DNA of 64,000 bases from Trifolium pratense (GCF_020283565.1 NC_060059.1:16424933-16488932), one strand, 5' to 3'. Shown: positions 22,413 to 34,769, counted from the first letter of the stretch. Program-made: numbers and translations. The notes: generated by a model from the letters alone, not told the origin.

Positions 22413-23020
22413 CAAATTAAACTCAATAAACAATTCTTATTAGATGTTCGTGTAAAAATATTTTACATCGAGGTAAGATGTCTTCATTAAATTTAATTTA
22501 TAAATTAAAATGAACTAAAATTTGAACTTAAAATCTTAACCGTTAAATCATATGATCCAACCGTTGTGTTTTGCTAACTGCATGTTTGACTGCAGTGATG
22601 GATATCCATCAACAGACCACCCACGTCAGAATCTAATACGGTTCCCAGTTGCAACTTACACATCATTTCATCAGTGTGTTTATGTTTCAGTTAGGCACGG
22701 CACCATCAATAGTGTAAATATTCAATGACCAATTTGCCCCCATCTAGTTGTAAAAAACGCTTTCACATATCCATTTCATTGTTATGATGAATATGCCCTT
22801 TTATGTCTTTATCCACGCTAGCCATAGATTATTGAAACATGTAAATATGTAATGTATACAAACTTCAAAGTGAATTTATAAAATCAGTGCTACTTGGTTT
22901 GTGCGGTCTTTATCATTAAATATAAAAACTTACTGTATTAGTTAAATTATGTAAATTAATTATACTAAAAAAAATATTAAAGACTAAAGTTGTTTTTTTT
23001 TTAAAGCAACAAAACTTAGT
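22413..23020. other. Intergenic, no gene seen
   Basis: No open frame of note and no clear element ends. Confidence 0.4.
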
Positions 23021-23024
23021 GCAT

Positions 23025-24620
23025 TTCATTTATAATAATAGCTTCAATATAAGGTGGATAATAATCAAAAAATTTGGGGACTAGCATTAAAACGAGTTGC
23101 CTGCGCAAGATCATGAGCTACTCGATTGATTTGTCTCCTAACATAACTGACCTTACAGTTATTTAATAATCTACGACATGACTCAATAATAACACCAAAC
23201 TCGGTGTTATTTCTAGACTTCGTATTTATAGCTTGTACCACTTGGAGGCAATCAGTTTCAATTTGAACATTTGACATATTAGCATTTTGTAACCATTGAA
23301 GTGCTTCCAGAACACCCAGTGCTTCTGCCTCTGCTATCACCCGTTTTTCGTCAAGTCTTCTCGTGTATGCACTCACAAATTTCCCTTGATCATCACGCAC
23401 ACATGGCCCTATACAATATATGTTCAGCTCCGCATAGCATGCTATATCTATATTACATTTTAGTGCTCCCACCGGAGGTTTGGTCCACGTATGCCTTGTC
23501 TTGACTGCGTTACTACTGATGTGGTTTGTCTTTAGCTGTTGCGCCAATTCCCAATCATAAAGTGTGTCTTTTGTTCTTCTAATTATCTCATACACTGTTG
23601 GTAATTTCTCGTGCCAACATTTTTTATTCTTCCTTCACCATATATTCCACACCAGCATAGCAATATAGGATAAACCATTAGCATATATTTCTTCCATCAT
23701 TTGAAATATCATAGGAACTATGCTAGTTGCCTTTGATGTATAATCATTTATTTTTTTCCCACAAATATGTTTCTCTCCATACTTCTCCGGCTGCTAAACA
23801 ACCAAAAAAATTGTGTCACTCATTCTCTTCATAACTACTACAATTGGGACATTTATTATCACAAGGCACATCTTTTCTCACTACCCTACTTCTAACAGGT
23901 AAGCCTCTCAGCAAACGCCACATAAATATTTTTACTTTGTTTGGGACTTGTATTTGCCAAAGTTGCCTCCAATTACCTTGTTCTTTGAGATGGTCAGTGT
24001 CAACAATATTCTCCACAAGCTGGTAATAGGCTGACCGAACCGTGTAAGTGTCTTTGTTACTATACCTCCATATTGGCTCATCATCTTGATTAAGCAAGTT
24101 GAGTGGTATTTTGAAAATTGTATGCACGTCTCTTTCATTAAAAATTTGCTGCACAAGATCATGATTCCACATACCCATGTTGTTATTAACAAGTTCAGTT
24201 ATTCTCATGTCTTCCCTTCCTGTAATCATCTATGTGGTTACATGTGTTTGGTGATCATCTCATAGTCATGGTTGCTTCCAAACATTGATATTATTACCGT
24301 TTTCCAATCTCCATCTTAGCCCTCTTCTAACAACTACCTAGGATGCGTGGATACTACGCCAAACATAGCTTGGGTTGTGACCCAAATTAGCTTCAAGGAA
24401 TCCTGTCTTCGGATAATACTTAGCTTTGAAAATTCTAGATAAAATAGTATCATGGTTTGTTAACAAGTGTCAACCTTACTTCCCTAGATTGCTAAATTAA
24501 AGTCGTAGAAATGTCGAAAACCCATACCTCCATATTCCTTTCGCATGGTTAGCTTTTCCCATCGTAACCAATTAATACCTCGACCTGAAGATTTATTCGA
24601 ACCTCACCAAAAAGAATTTA
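23025..24620 (-). pseudogene. 3' half of a non-LTR retrotransposon (L1-type LINE)
   Basis: Minus strand, in order: degraded RT C-terminal region (about 24600-24230; 'RRGLRWRLENGNNINVWKQP' with stops), a zinc-binding reverse transcriptase domain zf-RVT (24229-23816; 'IWRYSNKDTYTVRSAYYQL', 'WQIQVPNKVKIFMWRLLRG', 'CDNKCPNCSSYEE'), and an RNase H (RVT_3) domain (23595-23065; 'ALKCNIDIACYAE', 'AEAEALGVLEALQWLQN', 'IETDCLQVVQAI', 'VRRQINRVAHDLAQA'). Stops and a frame change between the two open blocks show it is inactive. The 5' half with the endonuclease and the RT catalytic core is missing. Confidence 0.85.
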
Positions 24621-25320
24621 TCATTTAAAGTTGTTAATAATCAATATTCATTTTAATGGTTTATTTTTCAGAAAAGAGAATCAATATTTTTTTTTAGGAA
24701 AAAGAGAATCAATATATATTTCCATTACTTGTCCAAAAAGTATATATTTCCATTATTGTTTTGTCAATTTTTTTTTTTTAACGAGGCAAAATGTTTTTTC
24801 AAATATCTTAGTGGCTAGAAATATCCCATCATGTTTAGGGTTGGTTATAACAAATTAATAATTATTTTGATAAAAAATTAAAATAAACATTCAAGAAATC
24901 GGAGTTCCCCAACATATCTCTTAGTTTTTCAAATGTTCACACCAGAAAAATGGTGTAGTTTGACCGATTGTCAGTATCGTTTCATGGTGAATCGGAGTTC
25001 CTCAACGTGTCTCTTAGTTTTTGGATATGTTGTATAGCAAACAAACAAATTGACGGTGCTCCATTTTATTGTAGTCATTCAACTCTTTGATGTTCTTTAA
25101 GTTTATTTGATTTGTTAAGCTGTCATTATTTGTTTTTTTAAGTATTCTAATATATACTTATGTTTTTTCAGGTAACTGAATTAGAAGAGTCAAGAGATAG
25201 TAGGCATTCTAAGTCTAGCTAGCACTAATTAAGGACCATGAAGCAACATCACCAACTAGGGAATATATATTTAGATATTTTATGAACTTATTTTGAATGT
25301 TTGAACTACATTAGTTTTTT
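24621..25320. other. Intergenic, no gene seen
   Basis: AT-rich DNA; a short repeat 'aatcggagttcc(c/t)caac' occurs at 24898 and 24992. No gene supported. Confidence 0.4.
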
Positions 25321-25702
25321 GGCTAATGCTACGGTGAACCACCTTCACAAGTGGTCCACCGTGAACAAATGATCTACCGATATGAATTTTACGAAATTTA
25401 CTGTTGGATTGAAAATTTATATCGTATAGATCATCCATAAATTTTTTAAATTTTTTTTAAAATCATTTGATATGTTATTGAGACACATCAAGATTTACGT
25501 TATTTAATAAATCGTTAATCTTGATGTGTCTCAATAACATATCAAATGATTTTTAATTTTTCTAAATTTTTCTATGGATGATCTATATGATATAAGCTTT
25601 CAATCCAACGGTGGATTTTGTAAAAATCGTATTCGTTATAATGTTATTCATGACTGGTCCACCATAGACCACTTGATGAAGTGGTCCATATTAGAATTTA
25701 CC
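25321..25702. mobile_element. Foldback Mutator-like MITE
   Basis: 382 bp, with arms pairing almost end to end: 'gacacatcaagattaacg' type blocks mirror each other about the centre near 25507, and the outer GGTGGACC-type blocks do too. TAGTTTTTT flanks both sides (25312-25320 and 25703-25711), the 9-bp duplication of Mutator-like elements. No coding capacity. Confidence 0.8.
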
Positions 25703-25919
25703 TAGTTTTTTTCTTTTGGAGTTTCAAGTACTTTAATTAAATTTTTGATGTATGGATGTTGTCACTATTGAATGAATTATATGAACGAGATTAAGTTACT
25801 CATATTTATATATTTGTGGATTTTAATTTTCTTACTCTTGTGTGGATATTGTGACTGATATTTAATAAGCCATCAAAATGAATTAAAAATGTTTTGAATT
25901 AATATATTTTTAAAAAAAC

Positions 25920-26169
25920 AACTCTGCGACGGTTTTGTAACTGTCGCAACCTTTGTTATTAAATATGGGAAAAACATAGGGACAGTTTGAAACTGTCGCA
26001 ACATCAATTGCGATGGTTGTAACGACGGTTTTCAGAACTGTCGCAAAGTTCTATTGCGACACACAAATCATCGATGGTTTTAGAACTGTCGCAGATGAAC
26101 TATTGCAACGGTTTCAACCGTTGCAAACTGCAATAATAACTGTCGCAAAGTGCTTATTTTCTTGTAGTG
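25920..26169. mobile_element. Terminal region of a CACTA (En/Spm-like) transposon
   Basis: Ends in CTTGTAGTG (26161-26169), the inverted CACTACAAG terminus of CACTA elements. The preceding 240 bp hold at least five short subterminal repeats related to TGCGACGGTTTT / AACTGTCGCA in both orientations, as in CACTA elements where transposase binds. The other end was not found, so this is probably a remnant. Confidence 0.7.
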
Positions 26170-27500
26170 AATATTCATTTGTCACCGTTCTAATGTAGTA
26201 AGAAGAAATCAATGAAGATGATTCATTAATGAATGTTTATAAACGTTGAAAAAATAGTTATAAATCTTTTTTATTTTATAAAAGAATATTTCTACATATA
26301 AATTGTGTTCATTTAAAAATACAAAAAATTATATTTCTATCTATATAACGTGGCAAGGGATGAGATTAAAAGAACAAAAAAATAAGACTCGCATTTGAAA
26401 CATGTGGAGGGAGAAATTGTTTCCTTTAGTTTGAGTCATGTTGAACATTATTTGGAGTTACATAATCCCATCTAGATTTATAACATGGAATAAACACGTA
26501 TTTTTATTTTATTTTTACGTATTTACCCATTCAGATTCGAGCAAAAACATTTTTTTCTTATCTAGATTGACCAATCCCGAGTGGTGTAATTTTTAAGAAA
26601 ATTATCATTGCCAAAAGTAGTTTGGAGTTATGACTTTTTCTTTCCCTCCGAAGCCTCTCACACCCCTTTGAAAACTGAACAAAATTCTTTGATCGAATTC
26701 TAGAACTCAAAGCATACATGTTTTTGGATTTTTGAGTTCTAGCTATAACTGAAAATAAGGGATTTCGATTTCGAATTCTAGAATCTAAACCAATGTTTTG
26801 CGGGGACAAAAAATACAAGAAAAATCAAAATTACAATTAAATATGTAGTGGAAAGTAAGATTACATCAAACATAATTATAGAAAAAATAAAATACATCAA
26901 ATATTAGATGAATTTGTGGTAGAATGAGATTGTATGGGGCTTGGTATTGACATCTCCACATAATAACCAAAGGTGACGCGATTCAAATTTCCATTTTCGG
27001 AGGCAGATAAGAGCAAATGAAACTCTCTTGTTCACATCCACAAAATTGGCTGAATAACCATCCATCACAAGGAAAGTGTCATTTGTGTAACATTTTTGAA
27101 GCAACTCATGAGCTTTCATTTGATTAATAATATTGTTCTCAATCATCATGGCCTAACAATCCATTGTTGATCAACATATCGTTCTTACACCTCATCATCA
27201 AAGAACAACAATGAAAACAATATGACTGATCAACAATGGACGATACACCAAAAAGATAGTTGAGATAATAAAGAAGAGGAGGATACATTATGCAAAGAAT
27301 GAAAGGCACTATGTATAGACTCAAGAGAGATAACCAATTCGCGGATAAGAGACAACACCTTTGTAGGAACCACTCTAAAAAGTTCACTATTCGAGTTTTA
27401 AAACTCATGCGGAGAGGTTTAGAAAGGAAAAAAAAGTAATTCAACATCAAAGGCCCAATTATTTATTAGGTGAGTAAAGGCCCATGTTGAAACTGCTAAA
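26170..27500. other. Intergenic; unrecognised minus-strand frames
   Basis: Open frames at 27450-27139 (103 codons, hydrophobic) and 27149-26904 (81 codons) on the minus strand overlap slightly and may be pieces of a former gene, but I recognise no domain. Another frame at 26818-26558 looks like chance. Confidence 0.25.
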
Positions 27501-27540
27501 CCCTGGAGTGGAGAGAAATCAGAGTGGCTAGCTACTTCCC

Positions 27541-27542
<2 letters not shown>

Positions 27543-27592
<50 letters not shown>
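27543..27592. repeat. (CT)25 microsatellite in a 5' UTR
   Basis: Twenty-five uninterrupted CT units end seven bases before the start codon (27599) of the SET-domain gene. CT/GA tracts in plant 5' regions are bound by BBR/BPC GAGA-binding factors and vary in length between individuals. Confidence 0.97.
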
Positions 27593-27595
<3 letters not shown>

Positions 27596-27598
27596 CAA

Positions 27599-30500
27599 AT
27601 GGCCACCACCAGGTACGCATGTTTTGTTTTCTACGATCTCTCTCTATTTTCTGTCACGCCTCATTTTCCTGAACAAAAGGGTATTTCAAAAATCCATGCT
27701 TTAACTAATTTAACAACACTCACCGTTTTTATTTTTTTTCCTGATTAGGCGTTTGAGGGTATTTAAGCGATGGATGAAGTCTAATGGATTCGAATGGAGC
27801 GATGCATTGGAGTTTGTAGACACCCCAGAAGAAGGAATAGCTGTTAGAGCTTTGTGTCAAATGAATGAAGGTGAGGTGGTTGCTAAAATGCCAAAGGAAG
27901 CTTGTCTTACAATCAATACTAGTGGTGCATGTGAGATCATTGAAAATGCTTGTTTGGGTGGTTATCTGGGTCTAGCTGTTGCTATTATGTATGAGAGAAG
28001 CTTAGGTGGAGATTCTCCTTGGGCTGGTTATCTTCAGCTTTTGCCTCAACAGGAATGTTTGCCTTTGGTTTGGACTCTTGATGAAGTTAACCAGCTTTTG
28101 TGTGGTACTGAGCTTCATCAGGTATATCTTTTTTATATTATTCAGCTGAACTTGTCATTTGGGATGGATTAAATTTGGACTTATAGAACTATAACCTATG
28201 AAGCACAAACACAGACACGACACAAACACCGACACGTCGTCGACACTGATAATAATTTGAGAAAATGACATAATTCAATGTAATCATACGGTGTCGGTGT
28301 TGGACAGTGACTTGTGTTCGACATCAGGACAAGCCTAATCTAAGGAGTGTCTGTGTGTGCTTCACTTATGACAATAGAATATAGGCTTCTGTATGTTGAT
28401 TGCTAACCAAGAGCTTGTTTGAATTGACTTATTATCTAGTGGGATAAATACTTTTGAGATGGTTTGAGAGCTTATGGAAATAACTTGTGACATGTCCATA
28501 CATTCTTTTCAGCTTATGTCCATAAGCTCCCAAGGATAGCTTATAAAAATAGCTTATATGTAAACAATTTGGTTTTATCTTTTGTTACCGAAATAACTTA
28601 TAGTTATACATAAACAGTTATATGATAAGCATTTATGCTAAAAGCGTTTACTTAAGCTGTTTATCTATATGTGGCTTAGATCTTCTTTGCTCTAGTATGC
28701 TTGTGTGAAAATGGCAAGAGAATCCTGCTTGTTATTTGATTGAATTTTGCATGTTAGTTTGTCTTTTACTTTTAGGTTTAGTTCAATGTCTTGCATTTCA
28801 ATTTGACTTTTGCATGATAGAATCTCCTTGATGCCCTCATATTTCGAATGGTGCCAAATAGCTTTTTAAAGTCCATATTTTTGCATGATAGAATCTCCTC
28901 GATGCCATCTAGCTTTTTAAGAGCAATTAATAAATTAAAAAGCTATTTGACATGATAGAATCTCCGTTACAATATTTTTGAAGTCCATGTTTTTGCATGA
29001 TAGAATCTCCTTGACCCCATCTAGCTTTTTAGTTTATTTATTACTATAACTTATGCCGCTCAAAAGCATCGAACATCATAAACTCTACTGCAATTTTTAA
29101 AGTCTCTTTCAATGGATATAATTGTGAAATAAATTATACTGCACATTTTAATGAACCTGTTGCAATATCCATTTTAAAATGTGCAGTATAATTTATTTCA
29201 CAATTATATCCATCAAAAGGGACTTTAAAAATTGTAGTATAGTTTATGATGCTCCATGCTTTTGAGTGGCATAAGTTATAGTAGTTCCATGACTGTTTTT
29301 TAGGTCTATGTATTAAACAAATATAGTGAGATGCCAAACTATGTGATTTTCCTTTCATGAAAATTTTCTGATCTGTTACAATTGTAGGCAGACAGTGCAA
29401 GAAGACAAAACTCTTGTATATGAGGACTGGCAAGAGAATATTCTACCCCTGTTGGAATCAGAACCTTCAAAGCTTAACCCGGCATTCTTTGGTGTGGAAC
29501 AATACTTTGCAGCCAAAAGTCTTATTTCTTCGCGATCTTTCGAGATAGATGATTACCATGGTTTTGGCATGGTTCCCCTGGCAGATCTGTAAGTGAAGCC
29601 AGTGGTAATTACCATTGTTCTCTTTTCTAGTTTAAGATTACCCCTTCATTTTCTAGTTATTACATTTTCAATTTTGCCTTACCTTATTAAAAACTAAACC
29701 ATAGATGAGTGAAGTCTTTATAAGATGCTAATTTCTATCAATATGACTCCAATACCTCTAATATGCATAATGCACAAATATTGTTCAACCTGGTACTGGT
29801 ATGTCAATTTAATCAAAGAATACCATTTAGGTTTGAAAATCCCTTTCTCGGGAGAAGCAGACACACCAGGAGAAATGATAATATAAGTATATGTTCTATT
29901 GTCAATGTCATAGTTATATTAGTCCATACACGTATTAATTAATGTACCAACTGTTGTCCTTATTTTGTCCTACACTCCTACTTACTCATCTGGAGTTTCT
30001 AACAGTGATCTGCATATCCTATTCTAATGAGGCCTATACTGTTGTCTTCTCCAGATTCAATCATAAAACGGGTGCGGAAGATGTGCATTTCACTGCTTTG
30101 TCTTCTCATGATGAATCTGATAATGAATCTGACAATGATGATGTTGTTGATGGTTTTGATGAGGGCATTGTTGATGAAGAAGCATTGGCTCAAAATGGCG
30201 CTATAGACAAGACTGAGAACGGTGTTGTTAGCGACATGGAGTGTTCATCAGTTACTGAGGATGATACTTCAATGCTGGAGATGGTTATGATAAAAGATGT
30301 CAGCAGTGGAGTTGAGGTAAGGAAGTTCCTTTTAGCTATGTGTTCTTTTTTTAACTTACACTGAAAAGCGATCAGTCTTGTGTAATTTCGTAGAAATGAT
30401 CCTCAGAGAGTCAGTGTTGTCAAGTAATGGTTATACCGGTGCTACACTGTTTAGGACAAAGTGTTGTCAAATAGCAGCTATTGTGGCACTAGCAGCACTA

Positions 30501-31421
30501 GCATAGTGGAATTTGAACAAACTGCTATTTTCCGCTATACACAATTGACAACACTAGGACTGGGAGTACTCAGAGCAGTATCTACATTTATTCATATCCA
30601 TTTTATTACAGTTTTGGGAATCTGGTTATCATTTCAATTTGATATGTTCAATGACCTCCAATGTCACACTTCTACTCTTTGATACAATACGTATTAGTTT
30701 TCTTTGACATGGAAACCTCTTTTTCATCCATTTGATATAGGTATTTAATACTTACGGCATATTGGGCAATGCGGCTTTGCTTCATAGATATGGATTTACT
30801 GAGCAAGATAACACCTATGATATCGTGAACATTGATTTGGAACTAGTACTTCAATGGTGTTCTTCTTTGTTCTCTGACCGCCACAGCCGATCAAGAATCT
30901 CCCTTTGGAGAAGGTTAGGCTATTCCAGTGACAGCGAAAACTCTGAATATTTCGAGATATCATTTGATGGAGAACCACAGATTGAACTACTCATTTTATT
31001 ATACATCATATTTTTAACAGATGATGTTTACCATAAATTAGACTTATCAGTAGCAATTGCTGGGAACTGTCATGAATCCAGTGAAAAAACCACATTTTTG
31101 AATGGTGATGATATCTTTTTCAAAAAGGCATCTGATATGAGCAAGAAAACTTTGCTGACAAAAGAAGTTTGTGATGCTTTGTTGTCACTGTCTGATATAA
31201 GGGAGAGTCTCTATGGTTCAAAATCAATTGAAGATGATATTGAGGCATTGGAAAGGTGTAGTTTTGTTAGAGATAGAAAGCTGTATCACTCTTTGGTTCT
31301 GCGTATCAGTGAAAGGAAGATCATTCAAAAACTCAGAAATTATGCTTCAAAGTCATGTAAGATTACTAACCCTATTTCTGCCGGGAAGAAGTCGAAAAAG
31401 ACAACAAAGAGGAAGCGTTAA
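27599..31421 (+). CDS. SET-domain protein lysine methyltransferase (SETD6 / Rubisco LSMT type)
   Basis: Five exons: 27599-27612, 27749-28121, 29392-29588, 30055-30316, 30741-31421; 1527 nt, 508 aa, all GT-AG. The N-terminal half is a split SET domain: 'GIAVRALCQMNEGEVVAKMP' (about 28-47), 'GLAVAIMYERSLGGDSPWAG' (about 76-95) followed by 'YLQLLP', 'DDYHGFGMVPLADLFNHKTG' (the NHxxG-type core, about 176-195) and 'VFNTYGILGNAALLHRYGF' (YG motif). An acidic insert (about 208-280) separates the last two blocks. The C-terminal half resembles the helical Rubisco-LSMT substrate-binding domain, and the protein ends in a basic tail (KKSKKTTKRKR), a possible nuclear signal. Relatives use S-adenosylmethionine to methylate lysines of non-histone proteins such as ribosomal proteins; the substrate here is unknown. 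The start gives MATTRRLRVFKRW. Confidence 0.9.
28800..29036. repeat. Local repeats in SETD6-like intron 2
   Basis: The block GCATGATAGAATCTCCT(T/C) occurs near 28813, 28883 and 28995, and a shorter copy at about 28951. With neighbouring 'atctagctttttaa' blocks this makes an irregular ~80-bp tandem array. Confidence 0.65.
29043..29283. mobile_element. Near-perfect hairpin (foldback MITE) in SETD6-like intron 2
   Basis: About 105-110 bp of each arm pair with few mismatches: 'actataacttatgcc' at 29043 mirrors 'ggcataagttatagt' ending 29282, and AAATTATACTGCACATTTTA (29132-29151) mirrors 29175-29194. The loop is only ~20 nt. As part of the pre-mRNA it would fold into a long double-stranded stem. 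Confidence 0.85.
30461..30554. mobile_element. Small TIR MITE in SETD6-like intron 4
   Basis: GTGTTGTCAA at the left and TTGACAACAC at the right frame 94 bp of 'tagcagctat...ccgctata' sequence with internal symmetry; TAGGAC occurs on both sides (30453-30458 and 30555-30560). A related fragment lies in an intron of the dioxygenase gene at about 34479-34530. Confidence 0.6.
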
Positions 31422-32079
31422 TTTTTAATTTATTTTTTGTTTTCATGAGATGCTGTAACATTTATGATTTATTTATATATTGCTTCATTGATTCATTGGC
31501 CTATGCAAAGGAACCAAGCTGAATCAGATGTTACCATTTGGATTTTGATCTTTACATTCTTGGATGCCCTTATTTCATATACTTTATTCTTGTACTTCAT
31601 AATAATGATGAAGTGAAATGATTTTGTTCTAGTTCACTCGCAATATTGTATCAAAGAATAGCATAGCAGCACTATGAGGGTGTTTGTATCTTTATGCTTG
31701 AATCTAGTTTTCTTAAACAAATAATCCATGACTTTGAAGATGCAAGCTAGTCCTTGCCATGTGAATAGCAGAGATTTTATGTACCTTCTCAAGATTTTTG
31801 TTTGTTTTCATGTAAAATTGTTTTTTGTTTTACATTGTTAGTGCATATTCTTTTTTCTCGCGCACATTTTTTAATTTTTATAATGACAACAAGAAATATT
31901 CTCGTTGCATGTTACTTCCTCACATTATTTCAAATAGCTAATCAATGATGTCAAAACTCAACCTCAACCTCTATTGGTCATTGGATTGAAAGGTCAATGA
32001 AGACGGCCTTAGAAATAATACTCCTATGATCTAGATCAGATGAACGAAGGACATATACTGTACATGGATTTAGATTATA
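31422..32079. other. 3' UTR of the SET-domain gene and intergenic DNA
   Basis: Likely 3' UTR to about 31640 with several AATAA-like signals; the rest is AT-rich without a gene. Confidence 0.4.
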
Positions 32080-32347
32080 CTCCATCAATTCCAAAATGTA
32101 AGTTACTTTAAGAAAAAAATTTGTATCAAATTATAAGTCACTTTAAGTATTTAATGATATTTTTCCTATTATACCCTCAACTATTTATTACTCTCTCTTC
32201 TTTCAATTATTCAATTTATCTTTCTTATACCATTAATGAAGGACAATTTTGTAAACTAATTCATAATTTTTTTTATACAACATTAATTACATTTCTTAAT
32301 TTGTGTAATTTGAGTAAAATGACTTACATTTTGGAAAAGAGGGAGAG
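32080..32347. mobile_element. Stowaway-like MITE
   Basis: Starts CTCCATCAATTCCAAAATGT and ends with the inverted form ...ACATTTTGGAAAAGAGGGAGAG, with TA on both sides (32078-32079 and 32348-32349). 268 bp. The short frame 32121-32360 falls inside it. Confidence 0.8.
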
Positions 32348-32349
32348 TA

Positions 32350-33005
32350 CTATGTTGTAATTGTACATGGATTTTTTCCTTATTAAAAAAAATCACATAT
32401 TTTTATCACCTGTAATTTTTTTGTTTTATTTTTAATTTATAATGAGCAATTTATGTTTATTTTAATCAATATTATGACCAATCAATATTATTTAAACACA
32501 ATTTTCTAACAAAAATACAATAAAATTACATTTTCTGTTTTTCTTAATATATTTTTTGCACTCCTCAATATCTGTGATGTAAGTGAAGAGAGTAGTATTT
32601 TTGTCCAACCTTTTTGTGGTCATATATCTATAAAAATATATATCAACTTGTTATATGAAAGAAACAATAACGAGATTGATAATATAGGATAATGTAAGTT
32701 TTCAAATGGAATAGATCATGTCTTTGAATATTAGAATTAGACAAAGAAAAGGACCAATAAAGAAAAAGAATGAAAAAATCACAAGAGTTTAGTCAAATGT
32801 CAAACATTTAAACGCGTAAGCAAAGTCGAATCCTGCACAATATATCATATTCTCTATTCTCCATTCCCACTCAAAAAAACTATATAAAATGCATAGCATA
32901 TTAAGATTATATCATAACACGGTTCATTATTCTAAATACACTAAGGAGAAAAAAATACTACAAGAGAGAAAAATAGGGAATTCAACAGGAAAGAAAATAC
33001 AAAAA
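32350..33005 (+). promoter_or_regulatory. Upstream region of the LigB-like dioxygenase gene
   Basis: AT-rich; a TATA box TATATAAAAT lies at 32881-32890, about 115 bases before the start codon, consistent with a transcription start near 32915. Confidence 0.5.
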
Positions 33006-34769
33006 ATGGCATTGAAAGAAACGTTTTACATATCACATGGATCACCAACATTAGCCATAGATGAAACAATTCCTGCTTGGAAATTCTTGACATCATGGAA
33101 GGAAGTGTTTCCTCATAGACCCTCTGCCATTCTTGTTATCTCTGGTCATTGGGACACTTCTGTTCCAACCGTCAACGTTGTTAATCATAATGAAACCATT
33201 CATGACTTTGGTGGATTCCCCAGGAGCATGTACAAGGTTTGTTTGTTTGTTTGTACTATGTCAATAATTTCAATGATATAGTATTATTTAGACTTTGTGA
33301 AAATAATTGTAAATTACATCTTGAAATAATAGTTTAGATTTACAATTGTGTGACCGCGGAGAATCCAAATCCGTGTGAGAAACTGAAAATTTAAGAAATT
33401 ATAGCAATAGATTTGATGAACAACCATTATGGTTGTAAATTGTAATAACACTAATGACTAATGATATTCAAACACCCACGATATCTGGTTAATCACATTA
33501 AAATATATGGTCAATTCAGTTGAATAGATGATTGATTTAAAATTCATGGTCAAAATTGTGGTTAATTCAATTGCATAATTAACCACAATTTTGAACATGA
33601 TTTAAATTAACAATATCAACTAAATTAACCACAACTTTGCATGTGATTAACTAGGTGTTGCAGGTGTATGGAAAATTGCGTGCCCGCAAAGTAATTTTAA
33701 AATTGTAATAATATGCATACATATTAGGTTGGTTAGATTTTAACTGAATCATAACTAGTTTGGGTGAGTAAAGTTGGACCAAATTATTTAGTTAGGGTTC
33801 AAATTCGAATTCTTCTGAATGATTAGACTCTAATTTGGCTATTGTCTTGCTTTTGGTTACTTAAGCTAGTCCTAAGTAGCAATTCAATAGCTAATAATTA
33901 TAATTAGATGTTGGTTGTTTCTGTTTCCACAAAGAAAGAAAAAAGTGTAGAGGCAAAAAATTGCATTGATCCATTTTTGTTTTGTTCCTATCTCATTGAA
34001 CTTATTCTTTTATTTGCAGCTCAAGTATCCAGCACCAGGTGCTCCAAAGTTAGCAAAGAGGGTGAAGGAGCTAGTCGAAGCATCTGGGTTGAGTCGAGTG
34101 GACGAAGACAAAAAACGCGGGCTTGATCATGGAACATGGGTGCCTCTCATGTTGATGTATCCAGAGGCTGATATTCCAGTGTGTCAACTTTCTGTTTCAT
34201 CAAATAAAGATGGCACATACCATTATAACTTAGGAAAGGCATTAGCTCCTCTTAAAGATGAAGGTGTTTTAATAATCGGATCTGGAAGTGCCACTCATAA
34301 CCTGAGAGCAATGGCTCCTCGCGGAAGCCCTACTCCTGCCTGGGCTTCGGCATTTGACTCCTGGTTAAAAGAATCTGTCGTCGAAGGAAGGTACGTGTTG
34401 TGTTTCCTTTTTTATTTCATGTCACATTAATAATGACTATACGAACTGCTATTGTTCCGTGATACGCGAATTAGTACAAAGTGTTGTCAAATTGCAGCTA
34501 TAGCACTGCAGCGTATTTGTAGAATTTAGTTGTTGTGCACGTTCTAATGCAAGTGTTCGATCTATGGATTTTGCAGATATGACGACATAAATCATTACGA
34601 AGAGAAGGCGCCATACGCAAAAGTGGCTCATCCATGGCCTGATCACTTCTATCCATTGCATGTGGCTATGGGGGCTGCTGGCGAGAATTCAAAGGCCAAA
34701 GTTGTCCATGAGAGTTGGGATGGTGGTGCTTTTTCTTATGCCTCTTTTGGTTTCACAGCAGCTAGCTAG
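33006..34769 (+). CDS. LIGB: LigB-type extradiol ring-cleavage dioxygenase (4,5-DOPA dioxygenase-like)
   Basis: Three exons: 33006-33236, 34020-34390, 34577-34769; 795 nt, 264 aa, GT-AG borders. The frame extends upstream without a stop, but ATG 33006 begins the family N-terminus [14 protein letters not shown]. Candidate metal ligands of the LigB fold are visible: His in 'ISHGSP' (about 11), 'ISGHWD' (about 48), and the acid/base pair region '[10 protein letters not shown]' (about 115-124). Further family blocks are '[12 protein letters not shown]' and '[13 protein letters not shown]'; near the C-terminus is '[18 protein letters not shown]' with another conserved His pair. In betalain plants DODA opens the ring of L-DOPA; in legumes, which lack betalains, LigB members act on other catechols and are poorly characterised. 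Probably cytosolic; no signal peptide. Confidence 0.92.
34479..34535. repeat. Fragment of the 30461-type MITE in a dioxygenase intron
   Basis: CAAAGTGTTGTCAAATTGCAGCTATAGCACTGCAGC resembles the left half of the element at 30461-30554. The right end is missing. Confidence 0.45.

Noticed and set aside
26558..26818. 86-codon minus-strand frame
   Set aside because: No domain, promoter or splice sites; composition looks random.
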